Below the pieces are notes generated by a model. That model did not search any database, had not been told where the DNA came from, and worked only from the letters and a program-made list of their open reading frames with translations. Positions 1-9,209 of a DNA stretch of 64,000 nucleotides are shown in pieces. Source of the stretch: Flavobacterium sp. (GTDB lineage: Bacteria; Bacteroidota; Bacteroidia; Flavobacteriales; Flavobacteriaceae); NCBI RefSeq assembly GCF_027484205.1, contig NZ_JAIXUB010000025.1, forward strand, positions 124,001 to 188,000, read 5' to 3'. Each line of letters starts with the position of its first letter. The first letter of the stretch is position 1. Made by a program: the position numbers and the translations under genes.

Positions 1-29
1 TCTTGATATTTTTCAAGACGGTTTTTTTG

Positions 30-37
30 TTACTTTG
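30..37 (+). promoter_or_regulatory. Candidate -7 promoter element
   Basis: TTACTTTG matches the Bacteroidota -7 consensus TAnnTTTG at 7 of 8 positions. It lies 20 bases before the TTG start of the first gene and fits a very short leader. The same octamer stands before the bifunctional nuclease gene at 26260. Confidence 0.45.
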
Positions 38-57
38 TAGCAAACAATTCCAAAAAA

Positions 58-1416
58 TTGAATTCATTTATCAAAAATATTGAAAACAAACTACAGATAA
101 AATCCAATTATTTGTTGCTTTTGGCAATTTTCAATGGTGCCATTTTGATGAATTTTCACAAGTTAATTTTTTCAAATCCATTAGCTCTATTTGTTATTAT
201 TGGATTTGTCCTAATTTCAATTATTAATATCAAATATTGGTGGGCAACCTTAGTAAATTCAATAATTAGCATTTATTTTCTTATTGATAAATTTCCTAGA
301 ATTGGAAATCATTCTACCATTATTCTTTCCTTTTCTTTATTTTTATTAGTTGTTTTTGCATTAAAATTGAGTTCAAAAAAAACAATTTTCAACACCAATT
401 TAGTTTCCTATTTCTTTAGAACAATCACTGTAACTATTTATTTCTACACTGGTTTTCACAAATTAAATACTGATTTTTTTAACCCATGTGTGAGTTGTGT
501 AAATGAAGTTAATGTTTATGCTTTATCAAATTTTATTAATGAACGTTTTGTTTTACCTGAATTTTGGTCGCATTTTTTTCAATATGGAACTTTATTTATT
601 GAATTGATTTTACCTTTTGGTTTACTTCATTTTAAAACTAGAAAAATTACTGGATTCCTTTTACTGTGCTTTCATTGTTATCTTTCACTTTCAGGTTTTG
701 CAGATTTTAGTTGTGTTGGGTTATTTTTAATTCTTGGTTGTTTAGTTAATTTTGAAGAAAAAACGATATCAAAAAACAATTTAAAAGCGGTAAAACCATT
801 TTTGATTTTTATCATTTTAGCCATTATTATCAGATATTATTTACCCACTTTTGGAATTGACAACTACAAAAACACTTTTATTGAAGGCTTTATTTTTGAC
901 ATTGGTTTTGTGATTTTTATTTATACTTTTTTTAAGTCATATTCTGCAAAGGAATATGCTTATGCTAAAAAATTTAATGCGTACTTGATTCCAATTTTTG
1001 TTATTATAAATCTATGGACATTGAAAGGTTATTTTGGACTTGGAAATGCTGGAAACTTGACCATGTTTAGCAATTTAGTTACTGAAAAATCGACAAATAA
1101 TCATTTATTAATTGATACTAAAAAAACAAAACTATTTGATTTTGAAGAAGATTATGTCGAAATTATTTATCTGAAAAATAAAAACATTAGAGAAGATTTC
1201 AACGGATACAAATTACCTTTAGTTGAATTCAATTTTTTAGTTAACTATTGGAATAAAACATACACCGACAAAGTTCCATGCAAATTAATTTACAAAGGGA
1301 AAATCTTTGAAACAAACGATATTAGAACCTCCGAATTTAACCAAACTAAATGGTGGTACAAATATTTGAGTTTTAGAAAAATTCAATCAAAAGGTCCAAA
1401 TGAGTGTCGTTGGTAA
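58..1416 (+). CDS. HTTM/DoxX-like polytopic membrane protein
   Basis: This 452-residue integral membrane protein has about ten hydrophobic segments. The stretch YFYTGFHKLN around residue 130, followed by a Cys pair (CVSC) and LILPFGLL near 188, resembles the HTTM domain shared with vitamin K-dependent gamma-carboxylase-like proteins. The function of bacterial members is mostly unknown, so no reaction is assigned. The C-terminal ~100 residues are soluble and probably face the periplasm. The start is a TTG just after a promoter-like TTACTTTG, with an upstream in-frame stop at base 4. The alternative is the ATG at base 148, which would remove part of the first membrane segment. It stands alone, convergent with the next gene across a shared terminator. 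Confidence 0.6.
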   Translation: MNSFIKNIENKLQIKSNYLLLLAIFNGAILMNFHKLIFSNPLALFVIIGFVLISIINIKYWWATLVNSIISIYFLIDKFPRIGNHSTIILSFSLFLLVVFALKLSSKKTIFNTNLVSYFFRTITVTIYFYTGFHKLNTDFFNPCVSCVNEVNVYALSNFINERFVLPEFWSHFFQYGTLFIELILPFGLLHFKTRKITGFLLLCFHCYLSLSGFADFSCVGLFLILGCLVNFEEKTISKNNLKAVKPFLIFIILAIIIRYYLPTFGIDNYKNTFIEGFIFDIGFVIFIYTFFKSYSAKEYAYAKKFNAYLIPIFVIINLWTLKGYFGLGNAGNLTMFSNLVTEKSTNNHLLIDTKKTKLFDFEEDYVEIIYLKNKNIREDFNGYKLPLVEFNFLVNYWNKTYTDKVPCKLIYKGKIFETNDIRTSEFNQTKWWYKYLSFRKIQSKGPNECRW

Positions 1417-1431
1417 AAAAATATCATAAAA

Positions 1432-1457
1432 AAAACCTGATTTTTACATCAGGTTTT
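1432..1457. terminator. Bidirectional terminator
   Basis: The hairpin AAAACCTGA / TCAGGTTTT has a loop of 8 bases, with A-rich sequence on the left and T-rich on the right. It lies between two convergent genes and can serve both. Confidence 0.75.
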
Positions 1458-1462
1458 GCTTT

Positions 1463-3745
1463 TTAATACGTTCCATTTTTCATTTTTTCAAGAACCAATT
1501 TGTATTCTTCAATTTGTTCAAAAGTGCCATCTTTAATATTATCAATGGCTTTTTGTTCAGTTAAAATGGCTTTCTCTTTTTCGCCATTTCTGTAATACAA
1601 TTGTGCTAATGTGTCTAAATAATAAGGACTGTTTTTTTCAATTATCAAACTGGTTTCGCTCCATTTGATGGCGTTTTTCAAAATAGATGGCGTTTGACTT
1701 TTTACATTTTCAACCACAAACCATGCTGCTTCATTAGCTTCATTAGCAAAGGTACTTTTGAATTCATTCCAGCTATAATCTGTTTCTGAATTATACTTTT
1801 TATCTAATTGCTCAATGATGCTTGAATCATCTTTAATGAAACTTTTAAAATAGGCATCAAAAGTATTTAAAAACTCATTATCCTTTTGATTTTCCTTTAA
1901 TAGACTCATTTTCCCTTTTAAAACCCATGAATCGTCATTTGTTGTTTTCAAGAGTTTGTCATAATAAGCAATAACTTTATCCGTTTGTGATTTATTTGAA
2001 GTTCTGTTTAAAGCATTTGAAATAATTCCAATTAACGAAGTTGTTGTATATTGATCATAATAATCTACTGCTTCAATTTTTGGAATTTCATTAAAGAACT
2101 TTAACACATAATCAATCGATTGAAAATCATTTGCATTTAAAGCTTCATCATATTTATTAAAAAGAATGTTGCTAAATCCGGAATTCATACTTAATTCACT
2201 GATAATAATTTTTAAAAAATCTACATCAACTGTTTTATCATTTTGATGGAAATCAAGTAATTGTTTGTATTTTAATTCAACTTCTTTTTGAGATGATTTT
2301 AATTTATAAATATTATTTTTTTCTTTTAAAACAGAATAATCATAATAATCTTGAACAACAGCAGTTGAATCAACAGTTATTGCTGCATCTTCCACTGGCT
2401 CAACAACACCAAGCTCTTTTACTTGTATAACAGCATCAGTTGCAGGATATGCTGGTGGAGGCATTACTGAAGTGTAATTACTTCTACCCGATTTAGTTAT
2501 ATTTAAAAATGTATTTTGAATATCAGCATTTGATTTCTTTTTATTACTCAATACTTTGTCAAATTGCGCATGAGCGTTTATTGGTTTTAAATCAATATTT
2601 ATTGAAGAAAGATTATAGTAAGCATAATCATCGTCGGTAATTTTTGCTTTTGTGTGATATAATTTTTCGCCATCAGAATTTAAAAATATTACCGATTGAT
2701 TATCTGTTATTCCAAGTTTTTTTAAACTGTTTTTATCCTTATCTGTGGCAAGATAAAAATTGAAATTATCATATTCAGGATTGTATTTATCATACATATT
2801 GTATTGATTATTTGTTTGATAATTTTCAATATATTGATCAAACTCTTTTTGCGCATTTTTATTAGTATCATAAAACACTACTAACATTTTATTTGGATAT
2901 TTACTTGCTTCTTTTTGAGCTTCGGCTAATGTTTTTTCAATTTTTAATTTGAAAACATATTGTGGAACTTGATCTGCATAACCAACTCCAACTGATGTGG
3001 AATCAACTGGATAATCATAATCATAAGTTGGGTCAGCAATTTTTCCATCATATGTCCAATTTTTTTGTACTCTCTTTTCGATTGGTTTTTCTGAAACTTC
3101 TTGTACAACTTTTTTTGAAAAAACGATGGGACTTTTTCCTTCAGTTACTATTAATTCTTTTGTTTCTTGATTATAAACTCCTCTGAATTTTAATTTTGCT
3201 ATTGAAAATGAAGAATATTGAACATCAATTTTAGAAACATCATTTGGAACTTGAAATTTCTCAATGAATGATTCTTTTTTTAGATTGTCTTCTACTAAAT
3301 AAATAAATTCAACTTTGTCAATTTCGAAAGTTAATTTTTTAGCTTCATAGTCAGAATATTTTATATCTAGAAGATCTTTCATTGGTTTATACTCAACAGG
3401 AGAGTTTATGTTTTTTTGTGTTCCAATGTAAATACTATAATACTGATAATAAGAAAATTCACCTAAATCAATTGTGATTTTATCTGATTTTGGATTTGGG
3501 TTGGAATATTTCAAATTAAATTTTGGCATGTCAGCATAGCTTGTATTGAAATAAATGGAATCATTTACTTCTTCATACGTTCCTGAAAGTATGGAAAGCT
3601 GAAATTTATTATCGTCAGAGATGTGAAACTTTAATGTCTCTGCTGATGGTGTTATGGAAGAAAATTCTCCTTTTTCGAGTTTGTTGTTTTGTGCAGACAG
3701 ATTTAATACAAAAGCAAAAAGCAGTAATGTCAAGCAATTTTTCAT
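1463..3745 (-). CDS. Secreted thioredoxin-like/TPR protein of unknown role
   Basis: The 760-residue protein begins with a signal peptide (MKNCLTLLLFAFVLNLSAQ). Residues ~280-395 read like a thioredoxin fold (NKMLVVFYDTNKNAQKEF, later QSVIFLNSDGEKLY), but the CXXC motif is absent, so a redox role is unlikely. The C-terminal ~230 residues are helical and end in a TPR-like repeat (LAQLYYRNGEKEKAILTEQKAI). It is probably periplasmic or outer-membrane associated. A hairpin repeat lies 93 bases upstream of its start, between it and the TonB receptor gene on the same strand. I do not recognise a named family. The TPR and thioredoxin assignments rest on motif shape only. Confidence 0.55.
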   Translation of the reverse strand: MKNCLTLLLFAFVLNLSAQNNKLEKGEFSSITPSAETLKFHISDDNKFQLSILSGTYEEVNDSIYFNTSYADMPKFNLKYSNPNPKSDKITIDLGEFSYYQYYSIYIGTQKNINSPVEYKPMKDLLDIKYSDYEAKKLTFEIDKVEFIYLVEDNLKKESFIEKFQVPNDVSKIDVQYSSFSIAKLKFRGVYNQETKELIVTEGKSPIVFSKKVVQEVSEKPIEKRVQKNWTYDGKIADPTYDYDYPVDSTSVGVGYADQVPQYVFKLKIEKTLAEAQKEASKYPNKMLVVFYDTNKNAQKEFDQYIENYQTNNQYNMYDKYNPEYDNFNFYLATDKDKNSLKKLGITDNQSVIFLNSDGEKLYHTKAKITDDDYAYYNLSSINIDLKPINAHAQFDKVLSNKKKSNADIQNTFLNITKSGRSNYTSVMPPPAYPATDAVIQVKELGVVEPVEDAAITVDSTAVVQDYYDYSVLKEKNNIYKLKSSQKEVELKYKQLLDFHQNDKTVDVDFLKIIISELSMNSGFSNILFNKYDEALNANDFQSIDYVLKFFNEIPKIEAVDYYDQYTTTSLIGIISNALNRTSNKSQTDKVIAYYDKLLKTTNDDSWVLKGKMSLLKENQKDNEFLNTFDAYFKSFIKDDSSIIEQLDKKYNSETDYSWNEFKSTFANEANEAAWFVVENVKSQTPSILKNAIKWSETSLIIEKNSPYYLDTLAQLYYRNGEKEKAILTEQKAIDNIKDGTFEQIEEYKLVLEKMKNGTY

Positions 3746-3838
3746 GGATTTTTATGTTTTATTTGAAGGACTAAAATTAGTGATTTTAACAATGCTGAAT
3801 GTAATTTGAAAACTATTTTTCTACATTATTATTGTGTT

Positions 3839-3970
3839 AGCCCTGATGTAATGGAAAGCTCTGAAAACAAAAAATGTCAATTTTTCTAGGAATAAAAAAG
3901 CGACTAACAGAAGCTCTTTTTATTGCTTAGAAAAATGACATTTTTGTTGAAGACTTGAAATGGAAGCAGG
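3839..3970 (-). repeat. AGCCCTGA/GGAAGCAGG hairpin element, copy A
   Basis: This 132-base imperfect palindrome has ends AGCCCTGA and TGGAAGCAGG on the plus strand. The arms AAAAATGTCA/TGACATTTTT, TTTTTCTA/TAGAAAAA and AATAAAAA/TTTTTATT stack into one long stem with a single bulged C. The apex is AAAAAGCGAC...AGAAGCTCTTTTT. Copy B at 20299 has the same length and apex but different, still complementary, stem bases. Strand is given as that of the flanking genes. Confidence 0.8.
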
Positions 3971-3979
3971 AAATTGCTT

Positions 3980-6706
3980 CTACAAATTATACTTCAAACT
4001 AAAAATTATATAACGTGGTTGCACTGTATATTGTGACGTTCTGGTTGAATTTTGATTGAAACTATCGTCGTTTAAAGAAGTGGTATTCAATAAATTTGTT
4101 CCTGATACTTTATATTCCCATTTGCTGTCTTTTTTCTGATAAATTAAACTTGCAGAAAGGAAATCATATTCATTTTCAACGGATTTATTTGAATTATAAT
4201 AGTGATAAAATTCATACTCTGTTACAAACGAAAAGCTCTTCATGAAATAATAATCGATGCGCGCAAAAGGCTTGTCTGTATAGAATTTATTGTCGTTATA
4301 ATCGTTTATCAAGAAATTATATCCTACTTCAATATTTGGCATTTTTTTGAAATTTGTGGAAGCTTTGATGGTATAATCTTGTGTAAAACTTTCGGTTGTA
4401 GTGGCTACTGTGTTTTGAATATTATTGAATTTTGACCAATTTAAACGTGCGCTCAACGATGCTTTATAATATTTAAAAAACGAACGTCCATACATTCCCA
4501 TTCCTGAAAAAGTTTCGTCAGCAAAGTCAGAATTTATTGGTGCTGACGTTTGATTTACTCCAACAAAAGTTGAACGTGATTTAACAGCATCGACAACTCT
4601 TGAATAATTTATAAAAGCGGAAATATTTTCGAAATTGAACATATTATACTTGAAATAACGCAACGAATGTGTTTGTGAAGTTGAATTTTCAAGGGTTCTA
4701 TTTCCTTGTGAAAGTGAATTATATCCGTTTAAAACATATCCTTCGGCTAACTTATTGATGTCAGTAAAATTATTTGTCAAGGCATAATTATACGTCAATG
4801 ATTCTGCTTTTTTGATTTGGTAAATAGCAAGAAAATCTGGTAAAACTCGGAAGAATTTTTGGTTAAAACTTGTTCCTAATTGCGTGTTTGTCATATCATA
4901 ATTATGAAAACTTACTCCAGGCGTAAAGGTGAATTTTCCTGAAAGCAATTTGTAATGTAAACCTAAAAAGGTATCATTAAAACTATAACTTACATCGTTT
5001 GTGCTTTGTGGTGTATTCAATTGATTTGTAGTACTATTATCTAAAACTTGATAAATAGAAGAATCAAAATTTTGATGCGAATAAGTTGTTCCAAGAGTTA
5101 CATTCACGTTACTTTTTGCGGTTAACATGTAGTAATAATCAAGTTTTGCGTCTAACTTGTTGGTTTTTACAAATCGGGATTGATTTAAGTCATAACGACC
5201 TGAGGCTTCATCTTGAATACCTAAATTACTAGGATTTCCAGCAGTGTCAGGAAATGGATTTGTGCCTAAATTTGCATTATAAAATGGATCTTCATCTTGA
5301 TAAAGATGTTGCATTTCTAGTGCAAAAATATTTTTGTCGTTGTGAGTATAATAAGCACTTAAATTTTGATTTACAGAAAGTGGATCTTGTGATTTTTTAG
5401 TTAAAATAGTTTCGATATTTGATGATCCACCAAAAATAGATTCACGCAATAAATCGTTGTTTTCGTCTTGCTTTGAGATTTTAGTTAAAATGTCATAATC
5501 TAATTGAAAAGTTGTACTTGGTTTGTATGAAGAACTCAATTTAAAAAGTCCCAAATTACTTTTTTGATGTGCAATTTCATCTCTATTTTCTGTTGAAAAA
5601 ACATCAGAAGAGTTTGGCGCAAGAAAATTATTTTGTGTTTTAGTTTCTAAATCTGTAATGGATGAAGAAAGAATTCCAAATCCGCTCAAACTCCATGCTT
5701 TATTGACATTGTATGAAAAATTTGTTGCTCCAAAACTTGTTTCGATTTCCTTAGCACGATTGTTTCTCATTAAAGAAATCCCTAAATCATTTGAAGACAC
5801 ATTGAAACTTGAACCACCTTTTGCCATCATGTTTCTAAAACCACCTGTGAATTTAAAATAATCTTGAATGGTTAATGGTAATTCTCCAATGTTATTGAAA
5901 TTTGAAATTAAATTGATACTGTATTTTGGATTATAATAAAACAATTTTGGGTTTACTAAGTAACGCTCATCAGAATGTCCAACGCCAATTCCTGCTGTCA
6001 TATCACCAAACCAAAAGTTTTTCTTTCCTTCTTTTAGTTTGATGTTCATGGCTAAATTATCTTGATTATTTTCAACACCTTTAAGTATAGAATTTTCATT
6101 ATAATTTCTAAGAACTTGAACTTTATCAATAGCATCTGCAGGAATGTTTTTCACACCAAGCTTTGTATCACCATCAAAAAAATCTTTCCCTTCAACCATT
6201 AACTTGGTTACTTTTTTACCTTCTACTTCTACTTCACCATCAGCATTTACTTCTACACCTGGCATTTTTTTTAATAAATCTTCCAGTTTTCTTTCTGTTC
6301 CCGTTTTGAAAGAGTCGGCATTATAAACAATCGTATCACCTTTAATGGAAACAGGCATTTCTCGAACAATTTCAACGCCTTCAATTTCAATTCCACCAGG
6401 TTCAAGTGTGATGTTTTGCGTAATATTTTCAGAATTTGTAGTCACTGAAAACTCTTTGTTTTGCATTCCAAGATAGCTGACTTTGATGTTGTAAGTGGAA
6501 TTTTGCTTTAGATTTAAAACAAATTTTCCTTTATCGTTTGTAATCGCATAAGCATCAACGCCTTTTGTAGCCTGATTTACCGCCATTACATTAGCCATTT
6601 CTAAAGGAGTTTTCCCTGATTCAAGAACGCTACCTTCAAAACGAATTGTTTGAGAAAAACTGATAGTTGAAATAAATAAAACTGCGTATAAAAGTATTTT
6701 TTTCAT
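3980..6706 (-). CDS. TonB-dependent receptor, outer-membrane beta-barrel
   Basis: The 908-residue protein has a signal peptide (~1-18) and a carboxypeptidase-regulatory-like beta-sandwich (~22-105). A plug-like region follows (GDTIVYNADSFKTGTERKLEDLL, then MPGVEVNADGEV, ~125-225). The long barrel ends in alternating aromatic/hydrophobic strands (YIIFSLKYNL). This is the barrel type usually found beside GLPGLI proteins in Flavobacteriia. The substrate cannot be read from sequence. The GLPGLI gene lies 32 bases upstream on the same strand, so the two form an operon. The Met/Gly-rich partner makes a metal or peptide substrate conceivable, which is inference only. Confidence 0.85.
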   Translation of the reverse strand: MKKILLYAVLFISTISFSQTIRFEGSVLESGKTPLEMANVMAVNQATKGVDAYAITNDKGKFVLNLKQNSTYNIKVSYLGMQNKEFSVTTNSENITQNITLEPGGIEIEGVEIVREMPVSIKGDTIVYNADSFKTGTERKLEDLLKKMPGVEVNADGEVEVEGKKVTKLMVEGKDFFDGDTKLGVKNIPADAIDKVQVLRNYNENSILKGVENNQDNLAMNIKLKEGKKNFWFGDMTAGIGVGHSDERYLVNPKLFYYNPKYSINLISNFNNIGELPLTIQDYFKFTGGFRNMMAKGGSSFNVSSNDLGISLMRNNRAKEIETSFGATNFSYNVNKAWSLSGFGILSSSITDLETKTQNNFLAPNSSDVFSTENRDEIAHQKSNLGLFKLSSSYKPSTTFQLDYDILTKISKQDENNDLLRESIFGGSSNIETILTKKSQDPLSVNQNLSAYYTHNDKNIFALEMQHLYQDEDPFYNANLGTNPFPDTAGNPSNLGIQDEASGRYDLNQSRFVKTNKLDAKLDYYYMLTAKSNVNVTLGTTYSHQNFDSSIYQVLDNSTTNQLNTPQSTNDVSYSFNDTFLGLHYKLLSGKFTFTPGVSFHNYDMTNTQLGTSFNQKFFRVLPDFLAIYQIKKAESLTYNYALTNNFTDINKLAEGYVLNGYNSLSQGNRTLENSTSQTHSLRYFKYNMFNFENISAFINYSRVVDAVKSRSTFVGVNQTSAPINSDFADETFSGMGMYGRSFFKYYKASLSARLNWSKFNNIQNTVATTTESFTQDYTIKASTNFKKMPNIEVGYNFLINDYNDNKFYTDKPFARIDYYFMKSFSFVTEYEFYHYYNSNKSVENEYDFLSASLIYQKKDSKWEYKVSGTNLLNTTSLNDDSFNQNSTRTSQYTVQPRYIIFSLKYNL

Positions 6707-6738
6707 GGGTAAGATTTATTTTGTTTGTTGTGTAAAAA

Positions 6739-7641
6739 TTATCTTCCCATTCTAATTTCCATTCCGCCTCTTCTTCCTTGACCTTGATTCATCTCCATCA
6801 TTTCTTCCATTTTTTTCATAACAATTTCATCATATTCTTTTTGAGAAACTTGTTTACCATTGTTTGGTGCTTTGATTTCAGCTTTTTCTTTTGGATTTAA
6901 AACAATTTTTGAACACAAGATTGTAGTTTTACCATCATTTACTTCTAGAATTAAACCAGGCAAACCCCAATATGCTTCTGGACCTTGATTTACAGGAATA
7001 TCCATTGTGTACCAAGCCGTTATTGTAATATCTTTTGGTAAATCTACTTCATCAAAAAAACTTGTTTTCTTTTCTCCTTCAGCTTTTGCTTTTTCTTCCG
7101 CTTTCTTTACATCTTCCTCTTTTTTTGGTCTGAAATTTCTAAAATCGGTTTTACTTGCCGGAATTACTGCAGTTGCTTTATAACAAACGTATCCGCCAAT
7201 TTCACGTATTTCACCTTCCATCTTCCATTTATAATTGGTTAAAGTATCTTTAACAAGAAACTCTTTTCCCATAAATTCTTTATCTACGGTGTACATTTTA
7301 TCCTTAGCATTTTTATAATAAGTTCCACCGCCACCCATCATTGACGACATCATTCGCATTCCGCCACCACCTTGACCTGGAGCATCAAGTTTTTCTTCTT
7401 CTTTATATATTGATGAAGTTTTATCAAAATTTAGAATAAACGTTTTTTCAAACATCTTTTTCATTCGTTCTTCAATCATTTTTTGCATTTCTGGAGTGAT
7501 ATCTTTGTTTCCATCCATTCGCGATTTGAATTCAGCAGTACTAGTTTTAGATTCGTAAACTGCCATTCCTTGAAAATCTTTTTGAGCATTTGATGTTATA
7601 AATGCTAATAAAAATGTCACTGAGAAGAATATTTTTTTCAT
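6739..7641 (-). CDS. GLPGLI family secreted protein
   Basis: The defining motif (AYWGLPGLILEVNDG) is present in the C-terminal third. I chose the ATG at 7641, which gives a proper signal peptide (MKKIFFSVTFLLAFITSNA) and 300 residues. A TTG at 7674 would add 11 residues ahead of it. The family is of unknown function and typically accompanies TonB-dependent receptors, as here. This copy carries a Met/Gly-rich patch (MRMMSSMMGGGG) in mid-protein, a Lys/Glu/Ala-rich charged stretch (EDVKKAEEKAKAEGEKK), and a Met-rich, Arg/Gly-rich C-terminus (MEEMMEMNQGQGRRGG). These look like low-complexity or metal-handling segments. Confidence 0.88.
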   Translation of the reverse strand: MKKIFFSVTFLLAFITSNAQKDFQGMAVYESKTSTAEFKSRMDGNKDITPEMQKMIEERMKKMFEKTFILNFDKTSSIYKEEEKLDAPGQGGGGMRMMSSMMGGGGTYYKNAKDKMYTVDKEFMGKEFLVKDTLTNYKWKMEGEIREIGGYVCYKATAVIPASKTDFRNFRPKKEEDVKKAEEKAKAEGEKKTSFFDEVDLPKDITITAWYTMDIPVNQGPEAYWGLPGLILEVNDGKTTILCSKIVLNPKEKAEIKAPNNGKQVSQKEYDEIVMKKMEEMMEMNQGQGRRGGMEIRMGR

Positions 7642-7769
7642 AAAAGTAAAATTTATTGTTTTTTGACCGAACAAATATGACGAATGTAAAGTGGTTTTGT
7701 TACCAAAAAATTGTTAAAATAAATGCTTTGACTATTTATTAATCAAAACGTTTAATGTAATTTAGCTTT

Positions 7770-8561
7770 ATGAATAAAAAAATTGTTTTATTATTAGTAT
7801 TTTTTAGTCAATTTGTTTTTAGTCAGCACTTAAAGTTAGCTGTAGTAAAATCAGATTTAATATCATTAGATGCTGATAATTTTGTTGGATTTGATGGATT
7901 TAACAACTGTTTTTATACAAAAAACAATGTTCTTTACAAAAAAGTTGATACTACACTTTTACAATATCAAAACCTTGGTTTAGGTAAAATTAGTTCGGTT
8001 GATATTTTAAATCCATTGAAAGTAGTTCTTTTTTATGAAGAATTTAATTCGGTAATTATATTAGACAATCAACTAAATGAAGTTCAAAAAATTGAATTTT
8101 CAAAATTAGAAGCACCCATTTTAGCATCCGCAATTGGAATGTCAGGTCAAAATAAGCTTTGGGTTTTTAATAGTTTGAATCAACAAATTGGGTTGTTTGA
8201 TTTAAGTTCAAATCAGCTTCAAATTATTGGTAATCCACTAAAAGACGGAATGAATTTTTATCAAACAAATTTTAATTATTTTCAATTTATTGATAAAAAT
8301 AATCAGTGGAATACTTACACTATTTTTGGGAGATTTTTTCAAAGTGGTACAGTTGAAGAACATACACAAATTCAATTTGTTGATGATAAAAAGTATTTTT
8401 TCGTTGCTAACGGACTGTTATTTTTGAAAGATGTATCATCTAATAAAATATATGAAATAGAAATTGTTGAGAAATCGTTCAAGAAATTTTATTACAAAGA
8501 CCAAATTTTATCTATTTTTACCAACGAAGGAATTACAAATTATAAAATAACATTACCATAA
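7770..8561 (+). CDS. Conserved secreted hypothetical protein
   Basis: The 263-residue protein has a clear signal peptide (MNKKIVLLLVFFSQFVFSQ) and no recognised catalytic motif. The rest alternates short beta strands (LKVVLFYEEFNSVIILDNQL, LWVFNSLNQQIGLFDL), suggesting a propeller- or NHL-like fold. Its TAA overlaps the ATG of the deoxynucleoside kinase by one base (TAATG), so the two are translationally coupled. A promoter-like TAATTTAGC at 7758 ends only four bases before the ATG, which suggests an almost leaderless mRNA. The role is unknown, and the coupling to a cytoplasmic kinase need not mean shared function. Confidence 0.6.
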   Translation: MNKKIVLLLVFFSQFVFSQHLKLAVVKSDLISLDADNFVGFDGFNNCFYTKNNVLYKKVDTTLLQYQNLGLGKISSVDILNPLKVVLFYEEFNSVIILDNQLNEVQKIEFSKLEAPILASAIGMSGQNKLWVFNSLNQQIGLFDLSSNQLQIIGNPLKDGMNFYQTNFNYFQFIDKNNQWNTYTIFGRFFQSGTVEEHTQIQFVDDKKYFFVANGLLFLKDVSSNKIYEIEIVEKSFKKFYYKDQILSIFTNEGITNYKITLP

Positions 8562-9175
8562 TGCACATAGCAGTAGCAGGAAATATAGGCGCAGGAAAAA
8601 CAACACTTACTCGATTTTTAGCTAAACATTTTAAATGGGAACCACATTTTGAAGATGTTGTTGATAATCCTTATTTAGATGATTTTTACCATCAAATGGA
8701 GCGTTGGTCGTTCAACTTACAAATTTACTTTTTGAATAGTCGTTTTAGACAAGTTTTACAAATTCGTGAAAGCGGTAAAAAGATTATACAAGATAGAACT
8801 ATTTATGAGGATGCGCACATATTTGCTCCCAATCTTCATGCTATGGGATTGATGACGAATCGTGACTTTGAAAATTATTCATCCTTATTTGAGTTGATGG
8901 AAAGCCTTGTTGAAGCTCCAGATTTATTGATTTATTTGAGAAGTTCCATTCCAAATTTAGTTGGACAAATTCACAAAAGAGGTCGTGATTATGAAAATAC
9001 TATCTCGATTGATTATTTAAGTAGATTGAACGAAAGATATGAAGCTTGGATTACTACATACAACAAAGGAAAATTATTAATCATTGATGTAGACGATATC
9101 GATTTTGTAAACAATCCTGAAGATTTGGGGATGATTATCAATAGAATCGATGCAGAAATAAATGGATTATTTTAA
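8561..9175 (+). CDS. Deoxynucleoside kinase
   Basis: This 204-residue cytoplasmic kinase phosphorylates deoxynucleosides in nucleotide salvage. The P-loop GNIGAGKT is at residues 7-14, the DRT-like motif (QDRTIYEDAHIFA) near 84, and the Arg-rich lid (HKRGRDYE) near 140. These are the hallmarks of the dNK/dGK/dCK family. The base specificity cannot be decided from sequence alone. The start overlaps the stop of the preceding secreted-protein gene by one base. A strong bidirectional terminator follows. Confidence 0.9.
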   Translation: MHIAVAGNIGAGKTTLTRFLAKHFKWEPHFEDVVDNPYLDDFYHQMERWSFNLQIYFLNSRFRQVLQIRESGKKIIQDRTIYEDAHIFAPNLHAMGLMTNRDFENYSSLFELMESLVEAPDLLIYLRSSIPNLVGQIHKRGRDYENTISIDYLSRLNERYEAWITTYNKGKLLIIDVDDIDFVNNPEDLGMIINRIDAEINGLF

Positions 9176-9180
9176 TACAC

Positions 9181-9209
9181 AAAGCACTTCAATTGAGGTG
9201 CTTTTTTTT
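9181..9209. terminator. Bidirectional terminator
   Basis: The hairpin AAAGCAC / GTGCTTT with flanking A and T runs lies between the convergent kinase and beta-mannosidase genes. Confidence 0.75.
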
